Shown here piece after piece: positions 34,319 to 43,611 of a DNA stretch of 64,000 bases. The notes below the pieces were generated by a model that was not told the origin of the DNA, did not search any database, and worked only from the letters and a program-made list of their open reading frames with translations. Every line of letters starts with the position of its first letter. Within the stretch, counting starts at the first letter, position 1. This DNA comes from JANXLS01 sp037129555 (GTDB taxonomy: Bacteria; Planctomycetota; SZUA-567; H5-PLA8). Both the position numbers and the translations under genes were made by a program. The stretch spans positions 23,638 to 87,637 of the forward strand of contig JBAXUS010000002.1 in the NCBI GenBank assembly GCA_037129555.1, in the 5' to 3' direction.

Positions 34319-36475
34319 ATGGAGGGACTTATTACCTTGTCGAAAAGCGGATACTTCGATCTTGGACTGGGAGTCTCAACGACGGGAGCAACCCGTGTCC
34401 TGCATGTTGAAGACAAAGCCGACGATGACCTGTTGTTCAAGGCCACGCTTGGGGGAAATGGGGCTTCCGGACTTTTTTGTTTAAATAATGTGCCTCGCCT
34501 GGCTGATGCGTTTGATTTCATGACGCATTCGGATGTGGACATTGTCCTATTGGACTTGAATTTGCCCGACAGTTGCGGGATCGAAACATTCGAAAAGCTG
34601 CACGCAGAATTTCCGTCGGTGCCGGTCATTATTTTGAGCGGGCACGAAACCGAAATGATCGCCACCATAGCGGTGAAAAAAGGCGCTCAAGATTATCTCG
34701 TCAAGGACGAGATCAATCAAAAAGCATTGATCCGATCCATCCGTTACGCCATCGAACGCAATCACGCTGCGCGTCAGGCTGCCTATGAAAGACGGTTGCT
34801 TTCAATGATGATGGAGAACATACCTGATCGCATTTACTTCAAAGACGAGCACAGCCGCTTCGTGAGCGCCAGTCGTTCGCTTGCGGAATTCTATAATATC
34901 CCCGACTCCAAAGCCTTGATTGGAAAGTCCGATTTCGACAGTTTCACGAACGAATACGCGCAGCCGGCGTTCGATGACGAACAGGAAATTATACGAACCG
35001 GCAAACCCATGATCGGAAAGATCGAGAGGGAAACGTTGCTCGATGGCCGGGTCTGCTGGGCACTGACAACCAAAATGCCGCTGCGTGAGGACGGTGGGAA
35101 GATTGTTGGCACTTTCGGAATTACCAAAGACATCACCGAACTGTTTGAAATCAAACAAACGCTCGATGAGGAGCGCAATCTGCTTCGGCGCCTGATTGAC
35201 AGCCTGCCCGATCATATTTATGTGAAGGATTTGGAATGCCGTTTTAAACTCTGCAACGAAGCGGTGGCGGCGTTTTTCGGATTGACGTCCCCCAATGAAA
35301 TATTCGGCAAGAAAGATTCCGATTTCTTTTCCCGCGAATTGGCTGCGACGTTTTTGGAGGAGGACCACCTCATCCTGAAAAAAGGCCAATGCGTGAACCG
35401 GGAATATGAATCCAGGGATAAAACCGGGGACACACGCTTCATGATGACCACCAAAGTGCCATTGAGGGACGCTCATGGCGCCATCGTCGGTTTGGTGGGC
35501 ATCAACCGCGATGTCACTGCGCTCAAAACGTTCAACGATCAGCTTCGAGCCGCCAATGAGAACCTTGAAAAAGCCCTGACCGATGTCAAAAAATCGCGGG
35601 AAGAATTGGAAGAAGCGCATGCGCAGATTTTGGATGGAGAAAAACTGAAATTGACCGGGCGAATGGCCGCTGGAATTGCACACGAAGTTAAAAATCCATT
35701 GGCGATTATCGGCATGGGAATGGAATGCCTGTCGCAATCCATTCCCATGGATGATCCGGCCGTCACGGAGATCATCAAGGATATTAATGATGCGATTCAG
35801 CGCGCAAATCTGGTGATTGGCGACTTGCTCGATTTTTCAAAACCGCGGTCGCTGGCATTGAAGCCCAACGACCTCAACACGATAATCGAACAATCGCTGC
35901 TGTTCGTCCGACACGAATTGAATATAAAGCATATCCACATGGTCAAAAGATTGTCGGTGCAGTTGCCAGCGTTGAACCTGGATGCGGGCCGTATCAAGCA
36001 AGTCTTTGTCAATCTCTTTATGAATGCGATTCACGCCATGCCGGACAAAGGGCAATTGACGGTGAGCACGTTCGTCATGCCGGCTGCGGAATTCGTCGAA
36101 CGGAATTGCAAGCCGAGCCGCGATTCGATACGATTCAGTACGGCGAAAAAAACTGGCACCCCAGCCATCATCACCAAGTCGGAGAGCGGCGAATCGGTCC
36201 GCATTACGCAAGCGTTTAAGAACAGTGGTCTAGCGGTGGTCGCCCGTGTCGAGGACAACGGGACGGGAATACCCGAGCAAAATCTGACGAGCATTTTCGA
36301 ACCGTTCTTTACGACCAAGCTGAGCGGCAAGGGACATGGCCTGGGCTTGCCGGTCACCAAACAAATTGTGGATTTGCATGGCGGCCTGATTGAGCTTAAA
36401 AATGGTTCTTACGTTGGAGTGTGCGCTACGGTCGCGTTCCTGGCAGAGGGTGATGAAAAAGGAGGATCGGTATGA
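34319..36475 (+). CDS. Soluble receiver-PAS-PAS histidine kinase
   Basis: The 718-residue protein has an N-terminal receiver (about 26-145; D79 in LLDLNLPD, K in LVKDE) and two PAS domains with similar starts (MMENIPDRIYFKDEHSRFVSAS near 165 and LIDSLPDHIYVKDLECRFKLCN near 300). A coiled-coil follows, then HisKA with the histidine near 455 in GIAHEVKNPLAII, and HATPase_c (NLFMNAIHAM, EDNGTGI, EPFFTTK, GHGLGL). There are no membrane segments, so a cytoplasmic signal is sensed. It overlaps the next gene by ATGA, which makes that receiver protein its probable partner. Confidence 0.88.
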   Translation: MEGLITLSKSGYFDLGLGVSTTGATRVLHVEDKADDDLLFKATLGGNGASGLFCLNNVPRLADAFDFMTHSDVDIVLLDLNLPDSCGIETFEKLHAEFPSVPVIILSGHETEMIATIAVKKGAQDYLVKDEINQKALIRSIRYAIERNHAARQAAYERRLLSMMMENIPDRIYFKDEHSRFVSASRSLAEFYNIPDSKALIGKSDFDSFTNEYAQPAFDDEQEIIRTGKPMIGKIERETLLDGRVCWALTTKMPLREDGGKIVGTFGITKDITELFEIKQTLDEERNLLRRLIDSLPDHIYVKDLECRFKLCNEAVAAFFGLTSPNEIFGKKDSDFFSRELAATFLEEDHLILKKGQCVNREYESRDKTGDTRFMMTTKVPLRDAHGAIVGLVGINRDVTALKTFNDQLRAANENLEKALTDVKKSREELEEAHAQILDGEKLKLTGRMAAGIAHEVKNPLAIIGMGMECLSQSIPMDDPAVTEIIKDINDAIQRANLVIGDLLDFSKPRSLALKPNDLNTIIEQSLLFVRHELNIKHIHMVKRLSVQLPALNLDAGRIKQVFVNLFMNAIHAMPDKGQLTVSTFVMPAAEFVERNCKPSRDSIRFSTAKKTGTPAIITKSESGESVRITQAFKNSGLAVVARVEDNGTGIPEQNLTSIFEPFFTTKLSGKGHGLGLPVTKQIVDLHGGLIELKNGSYVGVCATVAFLAEGDEKGGSV

Positions 36476-36879
36476 ATAAGAAGAAGATCTTGATTGTGGA
36501 CGATGAAGCGGCTTTTACGCGCATGGTCAAGTATGCGCTTGAAAAGACCGGGCGTTACGAAGTGCGAGAAGAGAATCTTTCTGTTCGTGCTCTCGATGTG
36601 GCATTGGAGTTTCAACCGGACCTCGCCATTTTGGACATCATGATGCCGGACATAGACGGCAGCCAGGTAGCACAATTGTTCAAAACGGACGAGCGGTTGA
36701 AAGATACGCCGATCATCTTCATGACCGCCATCATCCCGAAGGAAGAACTCGAATCGGAGGCCAACCGCAAGTACATTCTGTATCTGCGCAAGCCGGTGAC
36801 GCTGGTCCAAATTGTTGAGGGCATCGAACAGGCGCTGCTGACGGCCAACACCGACGACGCTCCGGTCGGGCCGTTTTAA
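36472..36879 (+). CDS. Single-domain response regulator
   Basis: This 135-residue receiver has the acidic pair DD (10-11), phospho-acceptor D55 in LAILDIMMPDIDG, a Thr in IIFMTA and the lysine in LRKPVT. No output domain follows, as in CheY, Spo0F or DivK. It is translationally coupled to the upstream kinase gene. It probably passes a phosphoryl group on or acts by protein contact. Confidence 0.9.
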   Translation: MNKKKILIVDDEAAFTRMVKYALEKTGRYEVREENLSVRALDVALEFQPDLAILDIMMPDIDGSQVAQLFKTDERLKDTPIIFMTAIIPKEELESEANRKYILYLRKPVTLVQIVEGIEQALLTANTDDAPVGPF

Positions 36880-37019
36880 TAAAAAACTTACCGCTGTTTC
36901 CATTCCTTTGCAATGATCTATGCAACATCGGGTCAGGAATTAAGTGGGGGTAATCCCAACCCGTTCCTGGCTCCTGTGTTTGGCGCGACTTGGCAATTGC
37001 AACGCTTTTTTTCTGCCAC

Positions 37020-37048
37020 TTGAAAGTTAAGCAACATGGGTTTATAAT
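37020..37048 (+). promoter_or_regulatory. Strong sigma-70-type promoter
   Basis: TTGAAA, exactly 17 bases and TATAAT (37043-37048) give 11 of 12 consensus matches. It lies ahead of a transposase remnant and about 500 bases before the polysaccharide operon, which it could drive through a long leader. Confidence 0.65.
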
Positions 37049-37140
37049 ACATATATGAGCTTGTCGCGCAAACCCGCCTCTTCATTGGTCACTTGACAGC
37101 CGACTATATTGGATCGCGGGGGACATTTCAGGGACGAACG

Positions 37141-37215
37141 ATGAGCTATAATTTCAAGCCGTGCGACCGGAGTCAAATGCTGTTGCTCCCTCCCAGCCTC
37201 GACGAGTGGCTGCCG
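37141..37215 (+). mobile_element. Transposase N-terminal remnant
   Basis: From the ATG at 37141 the frame reads MSYNFKPCDRSQMLLLPP and continues SLDEWLP, which matches the start of IS1182/IS5-type transposases (NFRP.DR.Q..LLPPSL.DWLPE). After about 25 codons similarity ends and the frame closes at 37302. Only this stub remains, so it is a scar of an insertion sequence. Confidence 0.55.
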
Positions 37216-37412
37216 CGATTCTTGAAGAAATCGGGCACGGGAGAGTCTAATTCTGGTATAACTTTCGTCTTGTTATTTGGTTATACATTAGTAAGAAATT
37301 AAGCTTTTCCCCATTGCATGAATCCATAGATGTGGTATTAGTAAGAGTGTGAAACGCAACAGCTAGATATAATTTCTAAATTGAAGCTTCGTCGGCTGAA
37401 ATTGTATGGCGA
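37216..37412. other. AT-rich upstream region of the polysaccharide operon
   Basis: No gene is visible. The sequence is richer in A and T than its surroundings. GTGGTATTAGTAAGAGTG and TACATTAGTAAGAAATTA share an ATTAGTAAGA motif about 60 bases apart, which may be chance or a regulator site. Confidence 0.3.
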
Positions 37413-37458
37413 TTGTCAAGGGTTTGACATGGTTTATTCTAAAGTGGCAGACTGCCAC
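37413..37458 (+). promoter_or_regulatory. Candidate promoter with overlapping palindrome before the polysaccharide operon
   Basis: TTGTCA (37413-37418), 16 bases and TATTCT (37435-37440) form a modest sigma-70 promoter. Directly after the -10 lies GTGGCAG-A-CTGCCAC (37444-37458), a perfect seven-base palindrome at the expected transcription start. It looks like an operator. Confidence 0.45.
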
Positions 37459-37548
37459 GTTGTATTAGATTGCTGATGTCTTCTATCTTTCATTAAGAAA
37501 CGGCAGTATTTTCAGACGGCATGTTTCAATCGTAAATGAGCAACCGGG

Positions 37549-39753
37549 ATGGGATGGGGAGCCAACGTGCCTGTTGACGACAGACAACCAGAATCGCATT
37601 CCGGGGATCGAGATGCGATCTCGGTTCGCGAAGTACTCCAAGCGCTGAATCGGTATAGATGGCTGGGTTTGTTCGTTTTTATTTTGTGCATGACTGCTGT
37701 CGTCGTTTATACGTATCAATCTCCATCACTCTACCGCGCAATCTCCAGCGTTCTGGTCGAATCTAATACAAAAAACGTCTTTTCGGGCGAATCAGAGGAG
37801 CGATCCGCGTCGGTATCCCAAGACCTGACCAAGGTTCAAAAGGCGTTGGCGGAAAGCCGTCCGGTCATTCTGCGAGCACTTGCCATCAGTGGCCTCAATC
37901 GGGAAGAATGCGCGACGATCATGAAGGGCAGCCTGGAGTTGCCCGGAAATTTCGCGGCGCATATTGACGGACAATTGCTCTACCTCGAAGTGCTAGATCC
38001 AACGCCGAAACAATCCGTCCTGCTCGCCAATTCCTGGGCGCAGGCGTTTGTGGAAACGATGGTCAACCGTTCGAAGGACCCCAGTAAATTCGCGAAGGAA
38101 TTCTTGGAAAAAAACATTCCAGCCTATCAAAAAGATTGGATTGCAAAGCAGAACGCGCTTAATAAATTCGAATTGGAAACGCGTTTTGATCCCGCCGAAT
38201 TCGACAAACACCCCCTGCGAAAACGCGTTGAGGATCTGAGCATCAAGCTGAATGCGCTGAACATGGAATGCGCCAATTTCGAAGCCGAGCAGGACGTGGT
38301 TTCGCGCCCAAATGTTGGAGTGGAGGATTTGATCCGCTTGGCGCGCGCACGGACGGACGTGGCGTTGATGGGCGTTTTGAAGCAGCTCGAGGACCGCAAA
38401 TCTAAGCAAATGGATGCGATTGAAAAATTCAAGCGGGAGAGCCTGGATGTGAAATCCATTCAGGAAAATATCGATAGCATCAAAGCCGAAATCAAGCCGT
38501 CGACCGATAGGATTCTGGCAGGGATCAAACTTGATCTGGAAAGAGCGAAGGCGGAGCGCCAAAAAGTTCAATTGCTGTTCAACAGCGCGGATCAGGAATT
38601 TGAAGTCATCAAAACGAATGCGGCACGGCATCGTGTTCTCAGTTCGGAGGCGGCCATGGCCGAACGGCTCTATTCCGATCTGGCCCAAAGGAAGAGCGTG
38701 AACGATTTGTCCGGGCGATACGATTATTCGTATGCCACGCAGTGGGAGCAGGCCGAGGTTCAGGAAAAGCCGTACAAGCCCCGTTGGCTCATCAATCTCG
38801 CCGTCGGTTTCGCGTTCAGTTTTGCTGCGGCATTTGCGGCGATGTATCTTGCCAGTGAACTGGACGTCGCCTTAAGAACAAGCCGCGAAATGGAGCAATT
38901 GCTGCACGTGCCTGTCGTCGGCACGGTGCCCCATGCCCGATGTTTTTGGGGCACAGTCGACAGCTTTAATTTAATCGCAGGCAAATCCGCTGGACCGGCG
39001 ATCAAGGCGCTGCATAACGTGGTGCTCGGAATCGATCTCAACCACGATTCCAGCCAGCCGCTCGTCATCACCGTGACCAGCCCCGCGCCGCAGGATGGCA
39101 AGTCCTTCGTCGCGTCGGCGCTGGCGGGATTGTTCGCCGCACAGGGACGCCGGGTCTTACTTGTCGATGCGGCCCAGGGGAAACGTTCGCTGACGGTTGC
39201 TTTGAAACACGAGAGCAAAGCCGGGCTCTTTGACGTGCTCGGTGGAATGGATTGGGCCGGGGACATACCGCAAGCCGGCGTGTTGCCGGGATTGAAATTC
39301 CTGCCGTCCGGTCAGAGTTCGTCGTCGCAATACGCAAGCATGACGGTCGATCACGTAAGAACGTGTGTGCAGCGCTTGAGGAAGGAGTATGACGTCGTCG
39401 TTTTCGATGCGCCACCCATACTCGCTTTTTCGGAAGCCGCCTTATTCGCGCAATGCAGTGACGTGACCATTCTTTTGGCGCGGAGTCGCAAGACTCTTCC
39501 GTCCCAAATTGAACGCGCGGCGGCGCTGCTGCAATCCGCCCGCGTGGATGCAATTCACTGCGTCGTCAACGACGTGCGATCATCAGATGCGGCCAGGGAT
39601 ATCCCCCGGGATAACAGTTACATGACAACTCGTCCCGATCATCGCGGGCTCCTTCAGAAAGTTCCGAAGGATCAGGCCAAAGACCCACGGAAAGAAGACG
39701 GCAACATAGCTCGGAGGGCTGGCGGCAATGCAGCTTCTTCCGGACCGGTTTAG
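37549..39753 (+). CDS. Wzc/GumC-like polysaccharide chain-length protein with ATPase domain
   Basis: The 734-residue inner-membrane protein has an N-terminal Wzz segment with a membrane helix near residues 40-60. A long periplasmic coiled-coil portion and a second membrane helix near 415-435 follow. The cytoplasmic CapB/BY-kinase-type domain has Walker A SPAPQDGKS (about 507-516), Walker A' VLLVDAAQGKR (about 536) and Walker B VVVFDAPP (about 616). The tail has a single tyrosine (NSYMTT) instead of the usual cluster, and the first motif lacks the usual GEGK glycine. Control by autophosphorylation may therefore be reduced. The ATG at 37549 has no clear ribosome site; a GTG at 37567 has GGGGAG five bases upstream and is an alternative. 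Confidence 0.88.
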   Translation: MGWGANVPVDDRQPESHSGDRDAISVREVLQALNRYRWLGLFVFILCMTAVVVYTYQSPSLYRAISSVLVESNTKNVFSGESEERSASVSQDLTKVQKALAESRPVILRALAISGLNREECATIMKGSLELPGNFAAHIDGQLLYLEVLDPTPKQSVLLANSWAQAFVETMVNRSKDPSKFAKEFLEKNIPAYQKDWIAKQNALNKFELETRFDPAEFDKHPLRKRVEDLSIKLNALNMECANFEAEQDVVSRPNVGVEDLIRLARARTDVALMGVLKQLEDRKSKQMDAIEKFKRESLDVKSIQENIDSIKAEIKPSTDRILAGIKLDLERAKAERQKVQLLFNSADQEFEVIKTNAARHRVLSSEAAMAERLYSDLAQRKSVNDLSGRYDYSYATQWEQAEVQEKPYKPRWLINLAVGFAFSFAAAFAAMYLASELDVALRTSREMEQLLHVPVVGTVPHARCFWGTVDSFNLIAGKSAGPAIKALHNVVLGIDLNHDSSQPLVITVTSPAPQDGKSFVASALAGLFAAQGRRVLLVDAAQGKRSLTVALKHESKAGLFDVLGGMDWAGDIPQAGVLPGLKFLPSGQSSSSQYASMTVDHVRTCVQRLRKEYDVVVFDAPPILAFSEAALFAQCSDVTILLARSRKTLPSQIERAAALLQSARVDAIHCVVNDVRSSDAARDIPRDNSYMTTRPDHRGLLQKVPKDQAKDPRKEDGNIARRAGGNAASSGPV

Positions 39754-41014
39754 AATCTGTTTAGGAACGATAGTGATGATTCTAGTGGGAACACTTTGTG
39801 CTGAAGAAGCCGTGCCGGACGATCCGCCTTTTCAAGCGCTTTCGCCTGATACCGCACGCCGCGCCATACTGCTCGATCTCGAAGCCTCAGAACCGGATAG
39901 GCCTCCCGATGGTATAGTCGTAGGAAAGGCGCACGTGCTGCCCAGATTCGACGAGACGATGACCTTCAGCGACAATTCGCAGCGTCGCACCCAGGACAAA
40001 GTGACGGATTTCATCTCAACATCGACCGCCACATGGGGGCTGAACTACAAGCCAAGTTCGACCTTAACTTTCGACTTCTCGGCTGCGCTGGGCTGGACCG
40101 CATACGTTAACAAAACGGAGCGCGACCATCAGACTTACAACGTGACGACGTCGGTCAGCCTTCGCGATTTCCTGATAAAAGGTTTGGAATTTGGTGTTTC
40201 AGAGCATTATTATCAGTCGGGCACGAGCGATCTTCTGGATAATGAATTCATTGAATTCAACAAGTATGAAACCAACGATGCGCGGTTTCTGACGCGCTAC
40301 GCATTCAACCGGTTCACGATCACAGCCTCGGCGAAAGAAAGCATTGCGCACTATTTTTCACCGAAGACTTTAATCTATGATTTCACGACCGATACGCTGG
40401 ATTTGGAGGGCGCGTATACTTTAGTCCCCGAGCGATTTGTGCTCTTTGGCGATCTGCAACATTCGTGGTGTCGGAAACCGTTTGACAGAGGGAATGACTT
40501 TACGGATATGTCCGTAAAGACCGGTGTTCGCGGAACGTATGAAAAACTGAATTATTCTGTGGCTGTGGGTTTCGATGATGCCAGCCTGACCCACGCGCCG
40601 AAAACAACCCATAACCGTTCGCAAGGTCCGGGGTTCCTCGCGCTAATTGCGTATCAGCCGCAATCGCGCTTGGGGATGAGTCTGTACGCGGAACGCCGTT
40701 ATTTTCCCAGTCCGTTCACTCGGTTTTCAACGGAGACGAATGCGCGGGCGGCGACCGTGTTTAGCGTCACGAAGAACACCCACTTCAATTTCGACGTGAT
40801 CCGCAACGAGAATCAGGTGCTGCGCAGCACGAATGTCGTGCGGTCGGGAGTGAGGGCTGGCATCGATTGGAAATTGAATAAACCCGTGGTGTTGACAGTG
40901 GGCGTTTCGCATATTGCCGTGGACAGAACAGATCCGGCTTACAACACAACGCCCGAAAAGCATTCGCGTACGGTCGTCAACGAATATTTTGTGGGGTTTC
41001 GATTAGGATGGTAG
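39728..41014 (+). CDS. Outer-membrane beta-barrel protein of the polysaccharide operon
   Basis: The 428-residue precursor has a signal-like N-terminus (LGTIVMILVGTLCAEE) and many alternating strands (SLRDFLIKGLEFGVSEHYYQSG, FTITASAKESIAHYF, VLTVGVSHIAV). It ends in the aromatic strand VNEYFVGFRLGW typical of outer-membrane barrels. The first bases overlap the end of the Wzc-like gene and its end overlaps the Wza-like gene. It resembles the barrel proteins often encoded in exopolysaccharide loci and probably helps export or anchor the polymer. The exact family was not determined. Confidence 0.75.
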   Translation: MQLLPDRFRICLGTIVMILVGTLCAEEAVPDDPPFQALSPDTARRAILLDLEASEPDRPPDGIVVGKAHVLPRFDETMTFSDNSQRRTQDKVTDFISTSTATWGLNYKPSSTLTFDFSAALGWTAYVNKTERDHQTYNVTTSVSLRDFLIKGLEFGVSEHYYQSGTSDLLDNEFIEFNKYETNDARFLTRYAFNRFTITASAKESIAHYFSPKTLIYDFTTDTLDLEGAYTLVPERFVLFGDLQHSWCRKPFDRGNDFTDMSVKTGVRGTYEKLNYSVAVGFDDASLTHAPKTTHNRSQGPGFLALIAYQPQSRLGMSLYAERRYFPSPFTRFSTETNARAATVFSVTKNTHFNFDVIRNENQVLRSTNVVRSGVRAGIDWKLNKPVVLTVGVSHIAVDRTDPAYNTTPEKHSRTVVNEYFVGFRLGW

Positions 41015-42183
41015 GCAGAATGTATTCACTGTTTGGCTGCACGTGGGCCGTGGGTGTTTGCCTGATGGCAAGCACGCTGTTTTCTCGTGGAGCAGAAAAC
41101 AGCCCGCCCCCTTATCGCTTTGGCGGCGGCGAACGGATCAAGATTGTCGTGCCTGGCGTGGACAGTCTCGAGCAGGTGGTATCGGAAGACGGGTACATCG
41201 CACTGCCTTTGGGCGGCTTGATCAATATCCGGGGCAAAACATTTCCAGAAGCCCAGGCTGCGGCGTTGCAAGGCATGGCGGTGAACTCCGACAACCGCAA
41301 GCTTTCCGTTGCGCTGGCGATTCTGGAACGGCCGGTTCGATTTGTCTCGATCAGCGGCGAGGTCAAGAAACCGCAAATGATGCCGATCAACCCCGGCGCA
41401 CCAATGCCCCTTGTCAGCGTTCTGGCTGGTGCGGAGGGTGGAACGTCTGAAGCGGATTTATCCCGGGTCAAAGTCATTCGAACATCATCGGACGGTACGC
41501 GCCAAACGATTGTTTACGACGCGTCGAAACTCACCCGGGGTGGCGACGGAAATGAAACGTCCGACATCGGTCCGGACATTCTACCCGGCGACGTGGTGGT
41601 AGTGCCGCGCGGCGAGGTCTACATCTTAGCAGGCGACGTCGCTAAGCCCGGTGTTTTCTCACGCAAGGATTTTCTACTGAATCCCGGCGAACCGGCGCGC
41701 GTTTCACGTGTGCTTTTTGCCGGTGGCGGCTTGCGGGTCAGTGCCAACCGTCGGGAGTTGAAAGTCATCCGCACGCGACCCGATGGCAGCAAGGAAGTCA
41801 TACCTGTGGTGCTTGCGGATGCGCTGAAGGCACCCGGTGCCGTGCAGAAGGGAGTAGAGGTTTCAGGCGTTTCCGACCCAATTCTCCACGATGGCGACAT
41901 GCTTTACGCGCCCGCTACCGGCGGCGTGGCGATCTACGGAAAAGTGCGACTGTCTGGCGTTTATCCGACTGGCGGCGAACATATGAAATTGACCCGGCTG
42001 ATCGCTCTGGCCGGCGGATTTCTCGACCACGCAAAAACCTCGTCGGTCACGGTGGTGCGCGCGAGCAATCCGACCCGTCCGCAGCGCGTCGACGTGTCTT
42101 CGGTGACCAAGGAAGGCAATGTCGAGCAGGATTTGGAATTGGACGACGGGGACTTGGTGTTTGTCAGCGAGCGGTTGTTATAA
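41008..42183 (+). CDS. Wza-like polysaccharide export protein
   Basis: The 391-residue protein has a signal peptide (about 1-30, no obvious lipobox). A Poly_export domain (YRFGGGERIKIVVPGVDSLEQVVSEDGYIALPLGGLINIRGKT) is followed by three SLBB-type segments beginning near RFVSISGEVKKPQMMPIN, VYILAGDVAKPGVFS and VAIYGKVRLSGVYPTGG. Wza-type proteins form the outer-membrane exit channel. It may start at 41008 or at the ATG at 41020. It overlaps the barrel gene, and wzx follows. Confidence 0.9.
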   Translation: MVGRMYSLFGCTWAVGVCLMASTLFSRGAENSPPPYRFGGGERIKIVVPGVDSLEQVVSEDGYIALPLGGLINIRGKTFPEAQAAALQGMAVNSDNRKLSVALAILERPVRFVSISGEVKKPQMMPINPGAPMPLVSVLAGAEGGTSEADLSRVKVIRTSSDGTRQTIVYDASKLTRGGDGNETSDIGPDILPGDVVVVPRGEVYILAGDVAKPGVFSRKDFLLNPGEPARVSRVLFAGGGLRVSANRRELKVIRTRPDGSKEVIPVVLADALKAPGAVQKGVEVSGVSDPILHDGDMLYAPATGGVAIYGKVRLSGVYPTGGEHMKLTRLIALAGGFLDHAKTSSVTVVRASNPTRPQRVDVSSVTKEGNVEQDLELDDGDLVFVSERLL

Positions 42184-42236
42184 GAGCGGTAAGCGCCGGT
42201 TGTGTGCGTCCGAGCTGAAGAGATTCGAGATCCGTC

Positions 42237-43610
42237 ATGGCTGCACACACCATTGGGAAGCGTATCTATAATAATTTCCTGGCCAACGTTGCCGGGCAGG
42301 GCATAAACGTCGTTCAACAAATATTGATGATTCCACTTTTCACGTCCATATGGGGCGTGCAAATATATGGCGAGTGGATGGTGATCTCGACGGTCCCAAA
42401 TTATCTGGGCATGTGCGATTTCGGTCTCGGTCGCGCGGCTGCGACCAAATTGGCGCTGCTTGCGGGCGCAAACAACCGGCAGGAAGCCAATGAAATATAC
42501 AATACAACCGTTGCGGGCATGGTTGCATTTTGCGGACTTATTGCGCTCTTGGCCCTGCCTTTTTGCGCGTTTGCGCCTCTGAGTGCCTGGTTTAATTTGA
42601 CGCAAATCACGCCGCGCGAAATCCAGATTACAATGGTCTTACTGGTTTGGAGCGTGGTCGTTCAGTTGGCTTTTTATGGAGTGTTGGCGATTTTCTGCTG
42701 GGATGGACTCCAAGCCTTCGGCTCCATGTTAGGCACTGCCCAACGCGGGTGTGAAGCGGCCGCTTGCGTGGCCATGCTGTTGTGGCGGCAGCCTCCGTGG
42801 GTCTTGGCACTGACGATCGTCGTGGTGCGCCTGTTGTCTCTGATAGTCGTGGTTGTCTGCATTCGAATCAAACTCCCGTGGGTCAAGGCAGGCTGGAGCC
42901 TGATCAAATGGCGCAATCTCAAAGGGCTCGTTTCGGCCTCGGTCGGCAACATGCTGTTTCCCTTCGCCATGTCCATTAATTTGCAAGGAATGATCGTCGT
43001 CGTAAATATCATGTTTGGGCCCGCAAGCGTTGTCGTGTTCACGACCACGCGCGTCATTACACGCGCGTTATTGCAGTGGTCCGAAACGATCAAGCGAGCG
43101 GTCCGGGCGGAGATTTCGATGGCTTATGGCAACGGCAATCTTCCCTTGGCGGCGAGCTTGTATAAGAAATCCTGCCGCCTGGGATTCTGGTCGTTACTCG
43201 CATGGTCCGCGGTGCTTTGTCTGTCGGCACCAACACTGTTCCGAATCTTGGTACGAGGAAAGGTCGAACACAAACCGGTATTCGATGAAGCACTGTTTTA
43301 CTCGCTCCTTGCGGTGGTGATGTTCAATTCGTTCTGGCTGCTCGGCGCACTGGTCCTTGAGGCGACGAATCGAGTCATCGAATTCTCACTGGCCTATCTG
43401 GTGGTGTCCGCTTTTTCCGTGGTCTTATCCTATGTGCTCATGCGCAATTTTGGTTTTAAGGCGGCGGCGTACGGCTCACTCATTGGCGATGCCATCATGA
43501 TCTATATTGCGTTGAACAAGTCGATGCGGATGCTCGGTGAGGGGAGCAGCGCATTTTTGCGCTTTGTGTTCCTGCCGTGGGGTGCGCGGCTGCCGTCGTC
43601 GGCGGCTTGA
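42237..43610 (+). CDS. Polysaccharide flippase Wzx (MOP superfamily)
   Basis: The 457-residue protein is highly hydrophobic with about 12-14 predicted membrane helices. It opens with IGKRIYNNFLANVAGQGINVVQQILMIPLFTSIWGVQIYGEWMVISTVPNYLGMCDFGLGRAA, the typical Wzx start. Wzx moves lipid-linked repeat units across the inner membrane. Its place between export and glycosyltransferase genes, with a Wzy-like gene downstream, supports a Wzx/Wzy-dependent pathway. Confidence 0.9.
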   Translation: MAAHTIGKRIYNNFLANVAGQGINVVQQILMIPLFTSIWGVQIYGEWMVISTVPNYLGMCDFGLGRAAATKLALLAGANNRQEANEIYNTTVAGMVAFCGLIALLALPFCAFAPLSAWFNLTQITPREIQITMVLLVWSVVVQLAFYGVLAIFCWDGLQAFGSMLGTAQRGCEAAACVAMLLWRQPPWVLALTIVVVRLLSLIVVVVCIRIKLPWVKAGWSLIKWRNLKGLVSASVGNMLFPFAMSINLQGMIVVVNIMFGPASVVVFTTTRVITRALLQWSETIKRAVRAEISMAYGNGNLPLAASLYKKSCRLGFWSLLAWSAVLCLSAPTLFRILVRGKVEHKPVFDEALFYSLLAVVMFNSFWLLGALVLEATNRVIEFSLAYLVVSAFSVVLSYVLMRNFGFKAAAYGSLIGDAIMIYIALNKSMRMLGEGSSAFLRFVFLPWGARLPSSAA

Positions 43611-43611
43611 A

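Noticed and set aside
37093..37302. 69-residue open frame as a gene
   Set aside because: Only 25 codons match a transposase N-terminus; the rest has no similarity and the frame is short, so it is listed as a remnant.
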